64,000 nt of DNA from Saccharopolyspora ipomoeae (GCF_029952525.1 NZ_JASAOF010000009.1:124001-188000), one strand, 5' to 3'; numbered from the stretch's first letter, positions 43,593 through 53,449 are shown. Program-made: numbers and translations. Notes: a model not told the origin generated them from the letters alone.

Positions 43593-44796
43593 CGCTGTCA
43601 TCTGCGAACCACTGCGCACACCGGTCGGGGGCTTCGGGGGTGGAATGCGCGACGTTCCCGCGCACGCCCTCGCCACCGCGGTGATCCGCGCTGTCATCGA
43701 ACGGACCGGGTTGGACCCCGCCTCCGTCGACGACGTGCTGCTGGGCAACTGCTACCCGACCATGGACGCCCCCGCCATCGGCCGGGTAGCCGCGCTCGAC
43801 GCGGGGTTGCCGGTCAGTGCGACGGGCATGCAGATCGATCGACGCTGCGGATCGGGTCTGCAAGCGGTGCTCTACGCCGCGCTGCAGGTCCAGTCCGGCG
43901 CGGCGGAGGTCTTGCTGGCCGGCGGGGCGGAATCCATGTCCAACGCGCCGTTCTACTCCACCGGGATGCGCTGGGGTGTGAAGGGCGGTCCCGGCGTGAT
44001 GCTGCAGGACGCCCTGGCCCGCGGCCGGGTGACGGCCGGCGGGGAGAACCACCCCGTCCCCGGCGGCATGATCGAGACTGCTGAGAACCTGCGCCGGGAG
44101 TACGCGATCCCGCGGGCCGAGCAGGACGAGTTCTCGGCGCGCTCGCACCAGCGGGCCGCCGCCGCGCAGGCCGAGGGCCGGTTCGACGACGAGCTCGTGC
44201 CCGTCGTCGTCCCCGGGCGCAAGGGCGACACCGTCGTTGACGCTGACGAGCACATCCGCCCCGAGTCGACCGCGGACAAGCTGTCCGGGTTGCGGCCGAT
44301 TCTGGGGCGCAGCGACAGCGAGGCGACGGTGACCGCGGGCAACGCCTCCGGGCAGAACGACGGCGCCGCGATCTGCGTCGTCACCAGCCCGGAGAAGGCC
44401 GTCGAACTGGGCTTGCGTCCTTTGGTGCGACTCGTCTCCTGGGGACTGGGCGGGGTGGCGCCCGCGACGATGGGGATCGGACCGGTTCCCGCGACGGCCA
44501 AGGCCCTCGCGGCTGCGGGCCTGACGTTGTCCGACATCGACCTCATCGAGCTCAACGAGGCGTTCGCCGCGCAGGTGCTGGCGTGCACTCGCGAGTGGAA
44601 GTTCACCGAAGCCGACTTCGACCGACTCAACGTCAGCGGCTCCGGGATCTCCCTGGGACACCCGGTCGGTGCCACGGGCGGACGCATCCTGGCCACCCTC
44701 TCCAGGGAGATGCACCGGCGAGACGCGAGGTACGGCCTGGAGACCATGTGCATCGGCGGCGGACAGGGGCTCGCCGCGATCGTGGAGCGGATCTGA
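43585..44796 (+). CDS. pcaF: 3-oxoadipyl-CoA thiolase
   Basis: 403 residues, degradative thiolase. Nucleophilic Cys in [10 protein letters not shown] (about residue 90), His in [11 protein letters not shown] and the second Cys in MCIGGGQG. It cleaves 3-oxoadipyl-CoA to succinyl-CoA and acetyl-CoA; with a 4-methyl substrate it would give methylsuccinyl-CoA. The GTG at 43585, with GAGGAG upstream, overlaps the end of pcaJ. Its stop shares one base with the start of the next gene (TGATG), directly coupling the thiolase to a mesaconyl-CoA isomerase homologue. Confidence 0.87.
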   Translation: MRDAVICEPLRTPVGGFGGGMRDVPAHALATAVIRAVIERTGLDPASVDDVLLGNCYPTMDAPAIGRVAALDAGLPVSATGMQIDRRCGSGLQAVLYAALQVQSGAAEVLLAGGAESMSNAPFYSTGMRWGVKGGPGVMLQDALARGRVTAGGENHPVPGGMIETAENLRREYAIPRAEQDEFSARSHQRAAAAQAEGRFDDELVPVVVPGRKGDTVVDADEHIRPESTADKLSGLRPILGRSDSEATVTAGNASGQNDGAAICVVTSPEKAVELGLRPLVRLVSWGLGGVAPATMGIGPVPATAKALAAAGLTLSDIDLIELNEAFAAQVLACTREWKFTEADFDRLNVSGSGISLGHPVGATGGRILATLSREMHRRDARYGLETMCIGGGQGLAAIVERI

Positions 44797-46022
44797 TGGG
44801 CGGGCCGCTGAAGGACCTGCGCGTCGTGGAATGCGCCAGCTTCGTCGCGGGCCCCACCGCGGGGATGACGTTGGCGCAGCTCGGAGCCTCGGTGATCAGG
44901 ATCGACCCGATCGGCGGTGGACCGGACCACGCCCGCTGGCCCGCGGCCGGCGGCGGTGCCGGCGACTCGTACTACTGGGCCTCGTTGAACAAGGGGAAGC
45001 GGTCGATCACCGTGGACATGCGCAGCGAGCGGGGGCGGGAACTGGTCCTGGCGCTCGTGACCGCGCCGGGCGAGGATCGCGGGGTGCTGGTCGACAACGT
45101 GGTGGGCAGGCGGTGGATGGCCAACGACGTCCTCATCGCCCGCCGGCCCGATCTGATCCACGTCAAGGTGCAGGGTTACCCCGACGGGAGACCGGCCGTG
45201 GACTACACGGTGAACGCGGAGGTGGGGATCCCGGCCATCACCGGTGGTGAGGACAGCGGTGCTCCGGTCAACCACGTGCTGCCGGCCTGGGACCTGCTCA
45301 CCGGGTTGAGCGTGTCGACCGCCGTGCTCGCGGCCCTGCACCAGCGCCAACGCACCGGCGAGGGCGTCTACAGCGAGATCGCGCTCTCCGACGTAGCGCT
45401 GGCCGGTGTGGCGAACCTGGGTTGGCTTTCCGAAGCGGCGGAGAACGGGAGGGACCGGCCGCGGCACGGCAACCACGTCTACGGCAGCTTCGGCGTGGAC
45501 TTCGCCTGTTCGGACGGGAAGCGGGTGATGGTCGTCGCGCTTACCCCCGCGCAGTGGAAGGCGCTTGTCACCGTCACCGGAACCGAATCAGTCTTCGCAG
45601 CGCTCGAGAAGTCCTACGGCACGGACCTGAACGACGAGACCGAGCGCTACCGGTTGCGCGACGTCCTCGCCGCGGTGCTCAAACCATGGTTCCTGGAGCG
45701 TGATTCGGAAGCCGTTGCCGAGGAACTCAACCAGGCCAGGGCGCTGTGGGGTCGTTACCGGGGAATGGCCGAGCTGGTCACCGCGCACCGGGGTGGTGAA
45801 CACCCGTTGCTCGCCGACCTGCCGATGCCCGGCGGTGCTGCGGGGATCACCGCGCGTTCCCCGCTGCGCTGGAACGGCGAACGCGGTGAACCCGGCTCGG
45901 CACCGGTGCTCGGTGCCGACACCGACCAGGTCCTCGCCGAGGTTCTCGGGCTCAGCGATTCCGAGATCGGGGAGCTGCACGACCAACGCGTCGTCGGCGA
46001 ACCGCGCGACTCGCAGCGGTGA
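44796..46022 (+). CDS. mct: Family III CoA-transferase resembling mesaconyl-CoA C1-C4 transferase (2-methylfumaryl-CoA isomerase)
   Basis: 408 residues. By recall it aligns along its length with the 3-hydroxypropionate-bicycle enzyme: segments ASFVAGPTAGMTLAQLGAS, SLNKGKRSITVDMR, VNHVLPAWDLLTG (likely catalytic Asp), DGKRVMVVALTPAQWKAL and a C-terminal GLSDSEIGELHDQ have clear counterparts. That enzyme moves CoA within mesaconyl-CoA from C1 to C4. Coupled to pcaF by a one-base overlap and followed by an acyl-CoA dehydrogenase, a CitE-like lyase and a mesaconyl-CoA-hydratase-like protein. A CaiB-type itaconate or other CoA-transferase remains possible. Confidence 0.72.
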   Translation: MGGPLKDLRVVECASFVAGPTAGMTLAQLGASVIRIDPIGGGPDHARWPAAGGGAGDSYYWASLNKGKRSITVDMRSERGRELVLALVTAPGEDRGVLVDNVVGRRWMANDVLIARRPDLIHVKVQGYPDGRPAVDYTVNAEVGIPAITGGEDSGAPVNHVLPAWDLLTGLSVSTAVLAALHQRQRTGEGVYSEIALSDVALAGVANLGWLSEAAENGRDRPRHGNHVYGSFGVDFACSDGKRVMVVALTPAQWKALVTVTGTESVFAALEKSYGTDLNDETERYRLRDVLAAVLKPWFLERDSEAVAEELNQARALWGRYRGMAELVTAHRGGEHPLLADLPMPGGAAGITARSPLRWNGERGEPGSAPVLGADTDQVLAEVLGLSDSEIGELHDQRVVGEPRDSQR

Positions 46023-46101
46023 GCCCGTTCCGCAACGACCAATCCGTCAGCACAGTCCTGCGGGAGATCCGTCCGGGTCCCGCTGAACGAGGAGAAGTTC
46101 G

Positions 46102-47478
46102 ATGTCCGACGAACTGGAACCACCATCCGCTAGCTCCGCCTCCGGTGGGCCGGACCGGGCGGTGCTCCGCCGGGTCGCCGGTGCCGCGCTGCTCGGTTCC
46201 GCGCTGGAGTGGTACGACTACTTCCTCTTCGGCGCGGCCGCCGCGCTGGTGTTCGGTGAGGTGTTCTTCCCCTCGCAGGACCCGACCGTTGCGGTGCTTC
46301 TGTCCTTGGCCACGTTCGGCGCCGGGTTCGTCGCACGACCCGTCGGCGCGGTCGTCTTCGGGCGCATCGGTGACAAGTACGGTCGCCGCCCGGCCCTCGT
46401 GGCCACCGTGTTGGTGATGGGGTTGGCGACCACGGCCATGGCGCTCATCCCGTCCCACGCCGCCATCGGCCTCGGCGCCCCGATCTTGCTCGTCGTCACG
46501 AGGTTGTTGCAGGGCATGGGGTCGGGAGCGGAGTACAGCGGGGCGTCGGTCTTCGCTGTCGAGTACGCGCCCCAGAACCGGCGTGGTCTCTACGGCTCCC
46601 TCTCGGCGGCCGGTGTGTACCTCGGCATGGTCCTGTCCTCGGCCGCGGTGCTGCTCGTGACCGCGCTGACCACGGATGAGCAGTTCGTGTCGTGGGGCTG
46701 GCGCCTCCCGTTCCTGGCGAGCCTGGTGCTGGTCGCGCTCGGCCTGTGGATCCGCGCGAGGCTGGACGAGACCCCGGAGTTCGAGCGTGAGGTCGCCGGA
46801 GATCACAACCCCGGCCCGGTGCGCACGGTGCTGCGCACGCAGTGGCGCAGCATGGTCCTCGTCGCCGCGCTGGTCGCGGCACCGCTCGCGCTGAGCCACT
46901 TGTACCAGGTGTTCGCGCTGTCCTACATGGCCAAGAAGGGCTACTCGTCGGATCTCGGCACGCTGGGTCTGGTGATCGCCGGAGTCGTGGTCATGGCCAC
47001 GGCACCGCTGGCCGGCCTGGCGTCGGACCGCTTCGGCCGTCGACCGGTCCTGATGACCGGAGCCGGGTTCGCCATCGCCTTCGCGTTCCCCTTCTTCTGG
47101 CTCGTCGACACGGGACAGCCCGTGCTCGCCGTTCTCGCGATGGCGATCGCGCAGGGAGGCAGCGTCGGCATCGCGTTCGGCGTCCAGGGCGTGCTGCTCT
47201 CCGAGCTGTTCAGCACCGAGGCCCGCTACAGCGGCGCCGCCATCAGCCGCGAGGCCGCAGCCGTGGTCTTCGGCGGATTCGCGCCGTTCCTCGCCGTCGC
47301 GCTGTCCACGACCGCCGGCGGCGAACCGTGGCCCGTGGCGCTGTACGTCATCGGTCTCGGCCTCGTGACGCTGATCGGCGGCTGGTTCTCGCCGGAGACG
47401 GCTCGTCGCGGCTTGGCGCGTTCGCTTCCCCCGACGAGCGGGTCCATCGAAGACGAGGCCGCGTCGCCCGCGCGGTAG
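46102..47478 (+). CDS. MHS-family MFS transporter
   Basis: 458 residues, 12 spans. LLGSALEWYDYFLFG at the N-terminus and RIGDKYGRRPA mark the metabolite:H+ symporter group (ketoglutarate, shikimate, dicarboxylate importers). GAGGAG lies 8 bases before the ATG. Placed between the mesaconyl-CoA isomerase homologue and the acyl-CoA dehydrogenase, it probably imports a C5/C6 dicarboxylate such as methylsuccinate, mesaconate, itaconate or muconate; this is inferred. Confidence 0.85.
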   Translation: MSDELEPPSASSASGGPDRAVLRRVAGAALLGSALEWYDYFLFGAAAALVFGEVFFPSQDPTVAVLLSLATFGAGFVARPVGAVVFGRIGDKYGRRPALVATVLVMGLATTAMALIPSHAAIGLGAPILLVVTRLLQGMGSGAEYSGASVFAVEYAPQNRRGLYGSLSAAGVYLGMVLSSAAVLLVTALTTDEQFVSWGWRLPFLASLVLVALGLWIRARLDETPEFEREVAGDHNPGPVRTVLRTQWRSMVLVAALVAAPLALSHLYQVFALSYMAKKGYSSDLGTLGLVIAGVVVMATAPLAGLASDRFGRRPVLMTGAGFAIAFAFPFFWLVDTGQPVLAVLAMAIAQGGSVGIAFGVQGVLLSELFSTEARYSGAAISREAAAVVFGGFAPFLAVALSTTAGGEPWPVALYVIGLGLVTLIGGWFSPETARRGLARSLPPTSGSIEDEAASPAR

Positions 47479-47525
47479 CAGACCGGTGCGACGAGCAGAA
47501 CAGAGGAATCTCGCCAGGAGGAAGC

Positions 47526-48722
47526 ATGGCCAAGCTCGCCCAGACGTCCGGGCTCACCGATGTGCAGTCGGAGATCCTGTCCACGGTCCGGTCCTTCGTG
47601 GACAAGGAGATCATCCCGCACGCGCAGGAGCTGGAGAGCTCTGACGCGTACCCCGCGGAAATCGTCGAAGGCATGAAGGAAATGGGGCTCTTCGGGATCA
47701 CCGTTCCCGAGGAGTTCGGGGGTCTGGGCGAATCGCTGCTGACCTACGCGCTGGTCGTGGAGGAGATCGCCCGCGGGTGGATGAGCGTCTCGGGCGTGAT
47801 CAACACGCATTTCATCGTGGCGCACATGATCTCCAGGCACGGGACACCGGCGCAGAAGCAGCACTACCTGCCCAGGATGGCCACCGGGGAGGTCCGAGGC
47901 TCGTTCTCTATGTCGGAGCCCGACACGGGGTCCGATGTGGCGGCGATCAAGACCCGGGCGAAGCGCTCCGCCGACTCCTACGCGATCGACGGGTCGAAGA
48001 TGTGGCTGACGAACGGTGGTTCGTCGAACTTGATCGCGCTGCTGGCGAAGACCGACGAGGGCGCGGAGAAGCCGCACGAGAACCTGACGACGTTCCTGGT
48101 GGACAAGCCCGCCGGTTTCGGCGAGGTGGCGCCGGGCCTGACGATCCCGGGGAAGATCGACAAGATGGGCTACAAGGGCGTCGACACGACCGAGGCCGTG
48201 TTCGACGGCTTCGAGATCTCCGCCGATCAGGTGCTCGGCGGAGAGTCCGGCAAGGGCTTCGCGCACATGATGGACGGCATCGAGGTCGGTCGGGTGAACG
48301 TGTCGGCGCGAGCCTGCGGCATCGCGATCCGGGCGTTCGAGCTGGCCGTCGACTACGCGCAGCAGCGCCGGACGTTCGGCAAGCCGATCGCTCAGCACCA
48401 GGCGATCTCGTTCAAGCTCGCCGAGATGGGGACGAAGGTCGAGGCGGCGCACCTGATGATGGTCAACGCCGCGCGGTTGAAGGACTCCGGTGCGCGCAAC
48501 GACGTCGAGGCCGGGATGGCGAAGCTGCTCTCCAGCGAGTACTGCGCGGAGGTGACGCAGGAGGCGTTCCGCATCCACGGGGGCTACGGCTACTCCAAGG
48601 AGTACGAGATCGAACGGTTGATGCGGGAGGCACCTTTCCTGCTCATCGGCGAGGGGACCAGCGAGATCCAGAAGACGATCATCAGCCGAGGGTTGTTGCG
48701 CGAGTACGAGAACCGCGGTTGA
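47526..48722 (+). CDS. Acyl-CoA dehydrogenase (possible methylsuccinyl-CoA dehydrogenase)
   Basis: 398 residues, standard soluble acyl-CoA dehydrogenase. FAD/substrate segments SFSMSEPDTGSDVAAI and WLTNGGSSN, YAQQRRTFGKPIAQHQ, the RIHGGYGY loop and the catalytic Glu in LIGEGTSEIQ are all present. GGAGG precedes the ATG at 47526. Within this cluster the natural reaction would be methylsuccinyl-CoA to mesaconyl-CoA, with electrons to ETF. The sequence alone does not exclude other short branched acyl-CoAs. Confidence 0.82.
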   Translation: MAKLAQTSGLTDVQSEILSTVRSFVDKEIIPHAQELESSDAYPAEIVEGMKEMGLFGITVPEEFGGLGESLLTYALVVEEIARGWMSVSGVINTHFIVAHMISRHGTPAQKQHYLPRMATGEVRGSFSMSEPDTGSDVAAIKTRAKRSADSYAIDGSKMWLTNGGSSNLIALLAKTDEGAEKPHENLTTFLVDKPAGFGEVAPGLTIPGKIDKMGYKGVDTTEAVFDGFEISADQVLGGESGKGFAHMMDGIEVGRVNVSARACGIAIRAFELAVDYAQQRRTFGKPIAQHQAISFKLAEMGTKVEAAHLMMVNAARLKDSGARNDVEAGMAKLLSSEYCAEVTQEAFRIHGGYGYSKEYEIERLMREAPFLLIGEGTSEIQKTIISRGLLREYENRG

Positions 48723-48798
48723 CCAGCTGTTCGCGGATCGACGCGAGACCGCCGGTTCGGCGGAAGCGGCAGCGGTGACGACCTGGAGGAGTGAGGAC

Positions 48799-49683
48799 TT
48801 GGACGAAACAACTGGTGACAGGCCGCGGCGCTGCTGCTTGTCGGTTCCGGGCACGGATCCCGGCATGATCGACAAGGCTGTTCGCGCCGGTGCCGACGAG
48901 GTGGTGGTCGACCTGGAGGACTCCGTCCCGCCGCAAGGCAAGGAGGCCGCCAGGAAGCGGGTGATGGAGTGGCTGGCCGCGGCCGACGCCCCGGGCGTGT
49001 CCCTCGCTGTTCGGGTCAACCCGCCCGGTTCACCTTGGTGCCACGCCGATCTCGAATCCTGCGCGCACGTCCGCGGTGTGTCGTTCTCGGTGGTCCTGCC
49101 CAAGGTCGAGACAGTCGGAGACCTCGCCTTTGCGGACCGGTTGCTGAGCGGTGCCGAAGCGGCGGCGGGCAGAGCGGAACCGCTCGCGCTGCAGGCGCTG
49201 GTCGAGACGGCGGCGGGGCTGAGCCGCGCCACCGAGATCGCGGCGGGTTCGGTCCGCCTGCGCGCGATGATCCTCGGCTACGCTGACCTCGCCGCATCCC
49301 TGGGGCGCGGTGCCGAATCTGTCCCGGGCGCGTGGTTGCCCTCGCAGCACGCCGTGCTGACCGCGGCCCGCGCCGCCGGGATCGCGGCGCTCGACGGGCC
49401 GCACCTCGGCGTCGGAACCGGCGATGACTTCTCGTCGGAGGTGAAGTGCGTGGCCGGGCTCGGTTTCGACGGCAAGTGGGTCATCCACCCCCGGCAGGTC
49501 TCACCGGTCATCGCGGCGTTCACCCCGGACGCCGACGAGGTCCGGAACGCGCGGCAGGTGCTCGACGCGCTCGCGACCGCGCACCGCGACGCGAGCGGAG
49601 CGGTCGAACTCGACGGGCGGATGATCGACGAGGCCGTCGCCGTCGCCGCTCGACGCACTCTGGCGAAAGCGGGTGTGGCGTGA
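48799..49683 (+). CDS. CitE-like aldolase, probable citramalyl-CoA lyase
   Basis: 294 residues, HpcH/HpaI-CitE family. CLSVPGTDPGMIDKAV, the metal-site VVVDLEDSVP and Arg in LAVRVNPP, VLPKVET and the C-terminal GKWVIHPRQV are diagnostic of CoA-ester C-C lyases. With mesaconyl-CoA isomerase- and hydratase-like neighbours the expected reaction is citramalyl-CoA to pyruvate and acetyl-CoA. The TTG at 48799 is preferred because GGAGG lies about 12 bases upstream; a GTG at 48775 is an alternative. It overlaps the following gene by 4 bases. Confidence 0.82.
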   Translation: MDETTGDRPRRCCLSVPGTDPGMIDKAVRAGADEVVVDLEDSVPPQGKEAARKRVMEWLAAADAPGVSLAVRVNPPGSPWCHADLESCAHVRGVSFSVVLPKVETVGDLAFADRLLSGAEAAAGRAEPLALQALVETAAGLSRATEIAAGSVRLRAMILGYADLAASLGRGAESVPGAWLPSQHAVLTAARAAGIAALDGPHLGVGTGDDFSSEVKCVAGLGFDGKWVIHPRQVSPVIAAFTPDADEVRNARQVLDALATAHRDASGAVELDGRMIDEAVAVAARRTLAKAGVA

Positions 49684-50648
49684 TCGCCGAGGGACCGTAC
49701 TTCGATGAGCTGAGCGTCGGACAGGTCTTCGACTCAGCGCCCGGATTGACCCTCACCTCCGGGCTGGCCCAAGCGCACCGGTCCATCCTCGGCGAACGCC
49801 TGGCCCTGCCGCTGGACGACGGACTGTCGGCCTCGGTGACCGGCGCGCCCGGTCTTGCCTCGCCGGCGCTGGTGTGGGACGTGGCGATCGGCCAGTCCAC
49901 CGCAGCCACGCACCACGTGAAGGCCAACCTGTTCTACCGCGGATTGGTGTTCCACCGCGCGCCGCACCTCGGTGACACGCTCCGCAGCCGAACGGAAGTC
50001 GTCGGCCTGCGCCAGAACCGCGCGCGCGAAGGGCGCTGGCCCACGGGGCTCGCCGCCCTGCGGATCACCACCGCCGACCAGCGCGGCGAACCGGTGCTGG
50101 ACTTCTGGCGCTGCGCCATGCTCCCGCTGCGCGACCCGGAAGCGGTGACCGGCCACGCCGACGACCTCGACGCAGTCGGTGCGGCGGTGTCCGACGCATC
50201 GCTGGCGAAGGTGGCGGAGAGGTGGGACCTCGAACCGTTGCGCGGTCCCGGCGCGGCGCTGACCGAGGGCGAGGTGATCGAGATCGGCGGGGGAGACGTC
50301 GTCTCCAGCGCGCCCGAACTGGCCCGGCTCACGCTCAACATCGCGAAGGTGCACCACGATGCCGTGGCTGGCGGCGGTACGCGGCTGGTCTACGGAGGCC
50401 ACACAATCGGCCTGGCGCTGGCCCAGGCGACGCGCGCCCTGCCCGGAATCGCGACCGTGACCGGCTGGCACAGCTGCGACCACCTCGGCCCGGTCGTCGA
50501 AGGGGACACGCTGCGCAGCGCGCTCACCGTCGAGCGGTGCGAACCGACGCGCGGGGGAAGGCTGGTGCACCTGCGCTCGCGCGTCACCGCGGACGCCCCG
50601 GTGCCACGTGACGTCCTCGACTGGCGGTTCGCGGCCCTCGTTCCCTGA
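49680..50648 (+). CDS. meh: MaoC-like double-hotdog hydratase resembling mesaconyl-C4-CoA hydratase
   Basis: 322 residues. Two hotdog halves: the first with HLGDTLRSRTEVVGLRQN, the second with NIAKVHHDA and RLVYGGHTIGLALAQ, whose Asp/His-type hydratase residues sit in the overhang. These segments line up by recall with the mesaconyl-CoA hydratase of the 3-hydroxypropionate bicycle and with itaconyl-CoA hydratases. It would hydrate mesaconyl-C4-CoA to citramalyl-CoA, supplying the CitE-like lyase, whose stop its GTG overlaps. Last gene of the run. Confidence 0.75.
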   Translation: MIAEGPYFDELSVGQVFDSAPGLTLTSGLAQAHRSILGERLALPLDDGLSASVTGAPGLASPALVWDVAIGQSTAATHHVKANLFYRGLVFHRAPHLGDTLRSRTEVVGLRQNRAREGRWPTGLAALRITTADQRGEPVLDFWRCAMLPLRDPEAVTGHADDLDAVGAAVSDASLAKVAERWDLEPLRGPGAALTEGEVIEIGGGDVVSSAPELARLTLNIAKVHHDAVAGGGTRLVYGGHTIGLALAQATRALPGIATVTGWHSCDHLGPVVEGDTLRSALTVERCEPTRGGRLVHLRSRVTADAPVPRDVLDWRFAALVP

Positions 50649-50805
50649 TGCCCCGGGTTGTGTTGGGAGGGGAGGTGTCGCGCGAAGGTGAGGTCTTAGA
50701 GCGCACTCGGCGGCACCTCAACATCCCTCCACTGAGCTCAAATCCGCGGAACATGGCCCCCGGATCGTCCATCAGTTGTGAGGCCGAAAGCGCGAGGAGT
50801 GTCGA

Positions 50806-51807
50806 GTGGAGGAGGACCGACCGACGATCTACGACGTGGCGCGGCAGTGCGGTGTGGCGGCGTCGACGGTGTCGCGGACGTTCAGCAACCCAACCCGAGT
50901 CAGCGCCGTCACGAGGGAACGAGTCCGGGAAGCCGCCCGCGAGGTCGGGTACGAGCCGCGTCCGCTGGCCCGAGCGGAAGCCCCGGGACGTATTCGGGTG
51001 CTGACGCTCGTGGTCACCGACATCTCGAATCCGTACTACTCGACGGTGATCAAGGCGGCTCAGGACAGGGCGATCGAGCGCGGCTACACCTTGGCACTCA
51101 CCGACAGCGACGAGTCGGCTCGAGTGGAGGCGAGCAACCTGCGGCAGCTGCTGGCCACCACCAGCGGCGGGATTCTGGCGACTTCTCGTCTCTCGGACGA
51201 GACCGTCCAGCAGATCGCCGCGCACCGGCCCCTGGTGATGGTCAACCGTCGAATCGAGGGGGTGCCGAGCCTGGTCATCGACACCGCAGCCGGGATGCGC
51301 AAGGCCGTGCGGCACTTGGCCGTCCTCGGGCACCACCGCATCGCCTACTTGTCGGGGCCGCGGAACTCGTGGATCAACGGCCAGCGCTGGCAAGCGGTGC
51401 GCGAGGAATCCTGCGCGCTCGGCCTGGAGGTGTCGTTCCTGGGACCGTTCGCGCCGAACCGGCGCGGCGGTCAGGAAGCGGCGGACGCCCTGGTCCTGGA
51501 GAAGGTGACAGCTGCGATCGGGTACAACGACCTGATCGCGATCGGTGTGCTGCAACGACTGCAGGTCATCGGGGTTCGGGTTCCCGACGATCTCAGCCTG
51601 ATCGGATGTGACGACGTCTTCGGCGCCGACCTCACCGTTCCCGGGCTGACGACGATCGCGGGCCCGGCCGACAAGCTCGGCTCCTACGCCGTTGACGTCC
51701 TGCACGCGCGGCTCACCGGGAACGGCGAGGGGCCGGGGTCGCTCACCTTGGACGCGCACATGGTGCTCAGGGCTTCCACCGGGGCAGCCCCGCGCGTCGC
51801 GAGCTGA
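50806..51807 (+). CDS. LacI-family transcriptional regulator
   Basis: 333 residues. N-terminal helix-turn-helix PTIYDVARQCGVAASTVSRT (about 6-25) with a hinge near 50, then a periplasmic-binding-protein-like ligand domain (VVTDISNPYYSTVIKAAQDR; VDGxD-like end LSLIGCDDVFGADLTVP). GTG start. It follows the mesaconate-type cluster by 157 bases in the same direction, and converges with the PucR gene. It may control the upstream dicarboxylate genes or something distant; LacI members usually bind sugars or small organic ligands. Confidence 0.87.
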   Translation: MEEDRPTIYDVARQCGVAASTVSRTFSNPTRVSAVTRERVREAAREVGYEPRPLARAEAPGRIRVLTLVVTDISNPYYSTVIKAAQDRAIERGYTLALTDSDESARVEASNLRQLLATTSGGILATSRLSDETVQQIAAHRPLVMVNRRIEGVPSLVIDTAAGMRKAVRHLAVLGHHRIAYLSGPRNSWINGQRWQAVREESCALGLEVSFLGPFAPNRRGGQEAADALVLEKVTAAIGYNDLIAIGVLQRLQVIGVRVPDDLSLIGCDDVFGADLTVPGLTTIAGPADKLGSYAVDVLHARLTGNGEGPGSLTLDAHMVLRASTGAAPRVAS

Positions 51808-51897
51808 CCTGGCGAGGCCGCCGGTCACGGGCCGGGAACGCCACCTCCACGAGAGCGTGCGCGATCTTCCGGTGATCAGTCCGCACGGGACGCCGCC

Positions 51898-53433
51898 CTA
51901 CTCGCCGAGGATCTGCCGTTCGCCGGACCCTGCGTCGTTGCTGGTCACCCCGGACCAACGTGCTGGGTCAGGTTCCATCGCCTGCCACAGTCGTACCGCG
52001 ACCTGAAGACCGGCTGCGGTCCGCTCGTCGGTGATCTCCCGGCCCAGAGCGCGGGAGATCTGGTCCAGCCGGTGGTAGAGGGTCTGCCGCTGGAGGTGCA
52101 GGCGGTTCGCGGTGGCGGTGCGGTTGGCATCGCAGTCCAAGTAGGCGACGAGGGTTTCGAGGAGCCGCCGCGCCGTGTCTCCTCGCTGCTCCAGGAGCCC
52201 GCCGAGCTGCTCGGCCACGAAGTCGTGGAGCACGTCCTGGGCGTCCAGCCGGTGCACGAGCCGACGAACGGCGAACTCGGTCGCGTCGATGACGTGAGTT
52301 CGGGGCCGGGGCCGCAGCAGGAGGCAGCGTCGGGCTTCCGCGACGCTGTGGCGGATGCGGTGCGGGTTCCGTACGAGCGGCCCGATCACGACGGAACCTT
52401 CGAGTGACGACGTGTGGGCGCCAACGTCCTCGATGAGCAGGTCTCGCGCTCGCTCGGGCGAGTCTCCTGGTACGGCGACGACGGAAAGGTGCTCGTGGGC
52501 TCGGACGCGGCTGACCGCCAACCGCCCGCGATGGCGCAGAGCGTGCTCCACCCAGCCGAGTTGCTCGTCGGTGGACACAACTGCGAGGTAACCGCACGCC
52601 TCGCTGAGCGACGTCGACCCGATCAGATCGGTGAGAGTCGCCGGAGTGGTGTCGGGCCGCTCGAGGGCTTCGAAGAAGGCGTGGGCGGCCGCTTCATCGG
52701 GGCCGACCAGGTGGGACCGCTGCAGCGTTAGAGCCAGCGATGACGGAGCACGGTCGAGCGCGGCGTCCAGGAGATCTGGGTCGGTCGAGGGGAGGGGCTG
52801 GATCCGCAGCGTGGCCGCGACGACGCCGTGCACGGCGATCGGCGTCTCGCGGCTTCGGACGGCCACCTCGGATGCCGGAGAGGCGTCTGCCTCGGTTGCC
52901 GCGAGGATGCTCCCCGCCGGGTCCTGGACCGACACTCGTGCGTTGAGCCGGCGAGCCAGGCTGTCCACCAGCGCGTGCACGTCTCCGCCTGAAAGCAGCT
53001 GCTCCGAGAGCTGATCGGACAGCGAGTCGGCCAGGCGCAGCCGGGCGACCGATGCGTGGATCAACACGCCGTTGATCGCCTCGGTGACTTCGACGAACGG
53101 GACGGTCCGGCGAAGTTGCACGAGCGCGAAGTCCCGCTTCCTGGCTTCGTCCACCAGCGCGGCAGGGAGTTGTCCCGGGTGTTCCACGGCGACGGCCGTG
53201 ACGTCGTGCTCGACGAGCTCCGCGACGTAGCGGCGCTGCTGATCGTCGGAGGCGGCGGTCAACACCATCGCAGCGGTGAGGACGAGCTCACCTCCGCGGA
53301 GCAGGTGCGCCAGCTCGACGACCTCGCTGGAGTGAACCCACCTGACCGGCCGCGATGCGTCACCGGCGATCAGGACGGGGCGTGCAGGCCCGAGCGCGGG
53401 ATGACGCAGAACCTCCGCCAGCGGGATGGACAT
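51898..53433 (-). CDS. PucR-family transcriptional regulator
   Basis: 511 residues from the ATG at 53433. The N-terminal PucR (purine catabolism) domain begins SIPLAEVLRHPALG with the ELVLTAA motif. A GGDEF-like middle region follows, and the C-terminus holds the helix-turn-helix (LVAYLDCDANRTATANRLHLQRQTLYHRLDQI in part). Such regulators act on nitrogen-compound catabolism (purines, allantoin, amines). It diverges from the NCS1 permease gene, and a 21-bp inverted repeat lies between them. The frame extends upstream without a family-like sequence. Confidence 0.87.
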   Translation of the reverse strand: MSIPLAEVLRHPALGPARPVLIAGDASRPVRWVHSSEVVELAHLLRGGELVLTAAMVLTAASDDQQRRYVAELVEHDVTAVAVEHPGQLPAALVDEARKRDFALVQLRRTVPFVEVTEAINGVLIHASVARLRLADSLSDQLSEQLLSGGDVHALVDSLARRLNARVSVQDPAGSILAATEADASPASEVAVRSRETPIAVHGVVAATLRIQPLPSTDPDLLDAALDRAPSSLALTLQRSHLVGPDEAAAHAFFEALERPDTTPATLTDLIGSTSLSEACGYLAVVSTDEQLGWVEHALRHRGRLAVSRVRAHEHLSVVAVPGDSPERARDLLIEDVGAHTSSLEGSVVIGPLVRNPHRIRHSVAEARRCLLLRPRPRTHVIDATEFAVRRLVHRLDAQDVLHDFVAEQLGGLLEQRGDTARRLLETLVAYLDCDANRTATANRLHLQRQTLYHRLDQISRALGREITDERTAAGLQVAVRLWQAMEPDPARWSGVTSNDAGSGERQILGE

Positions 53434-53449
53434 GCGACGTTCCGTCCAA

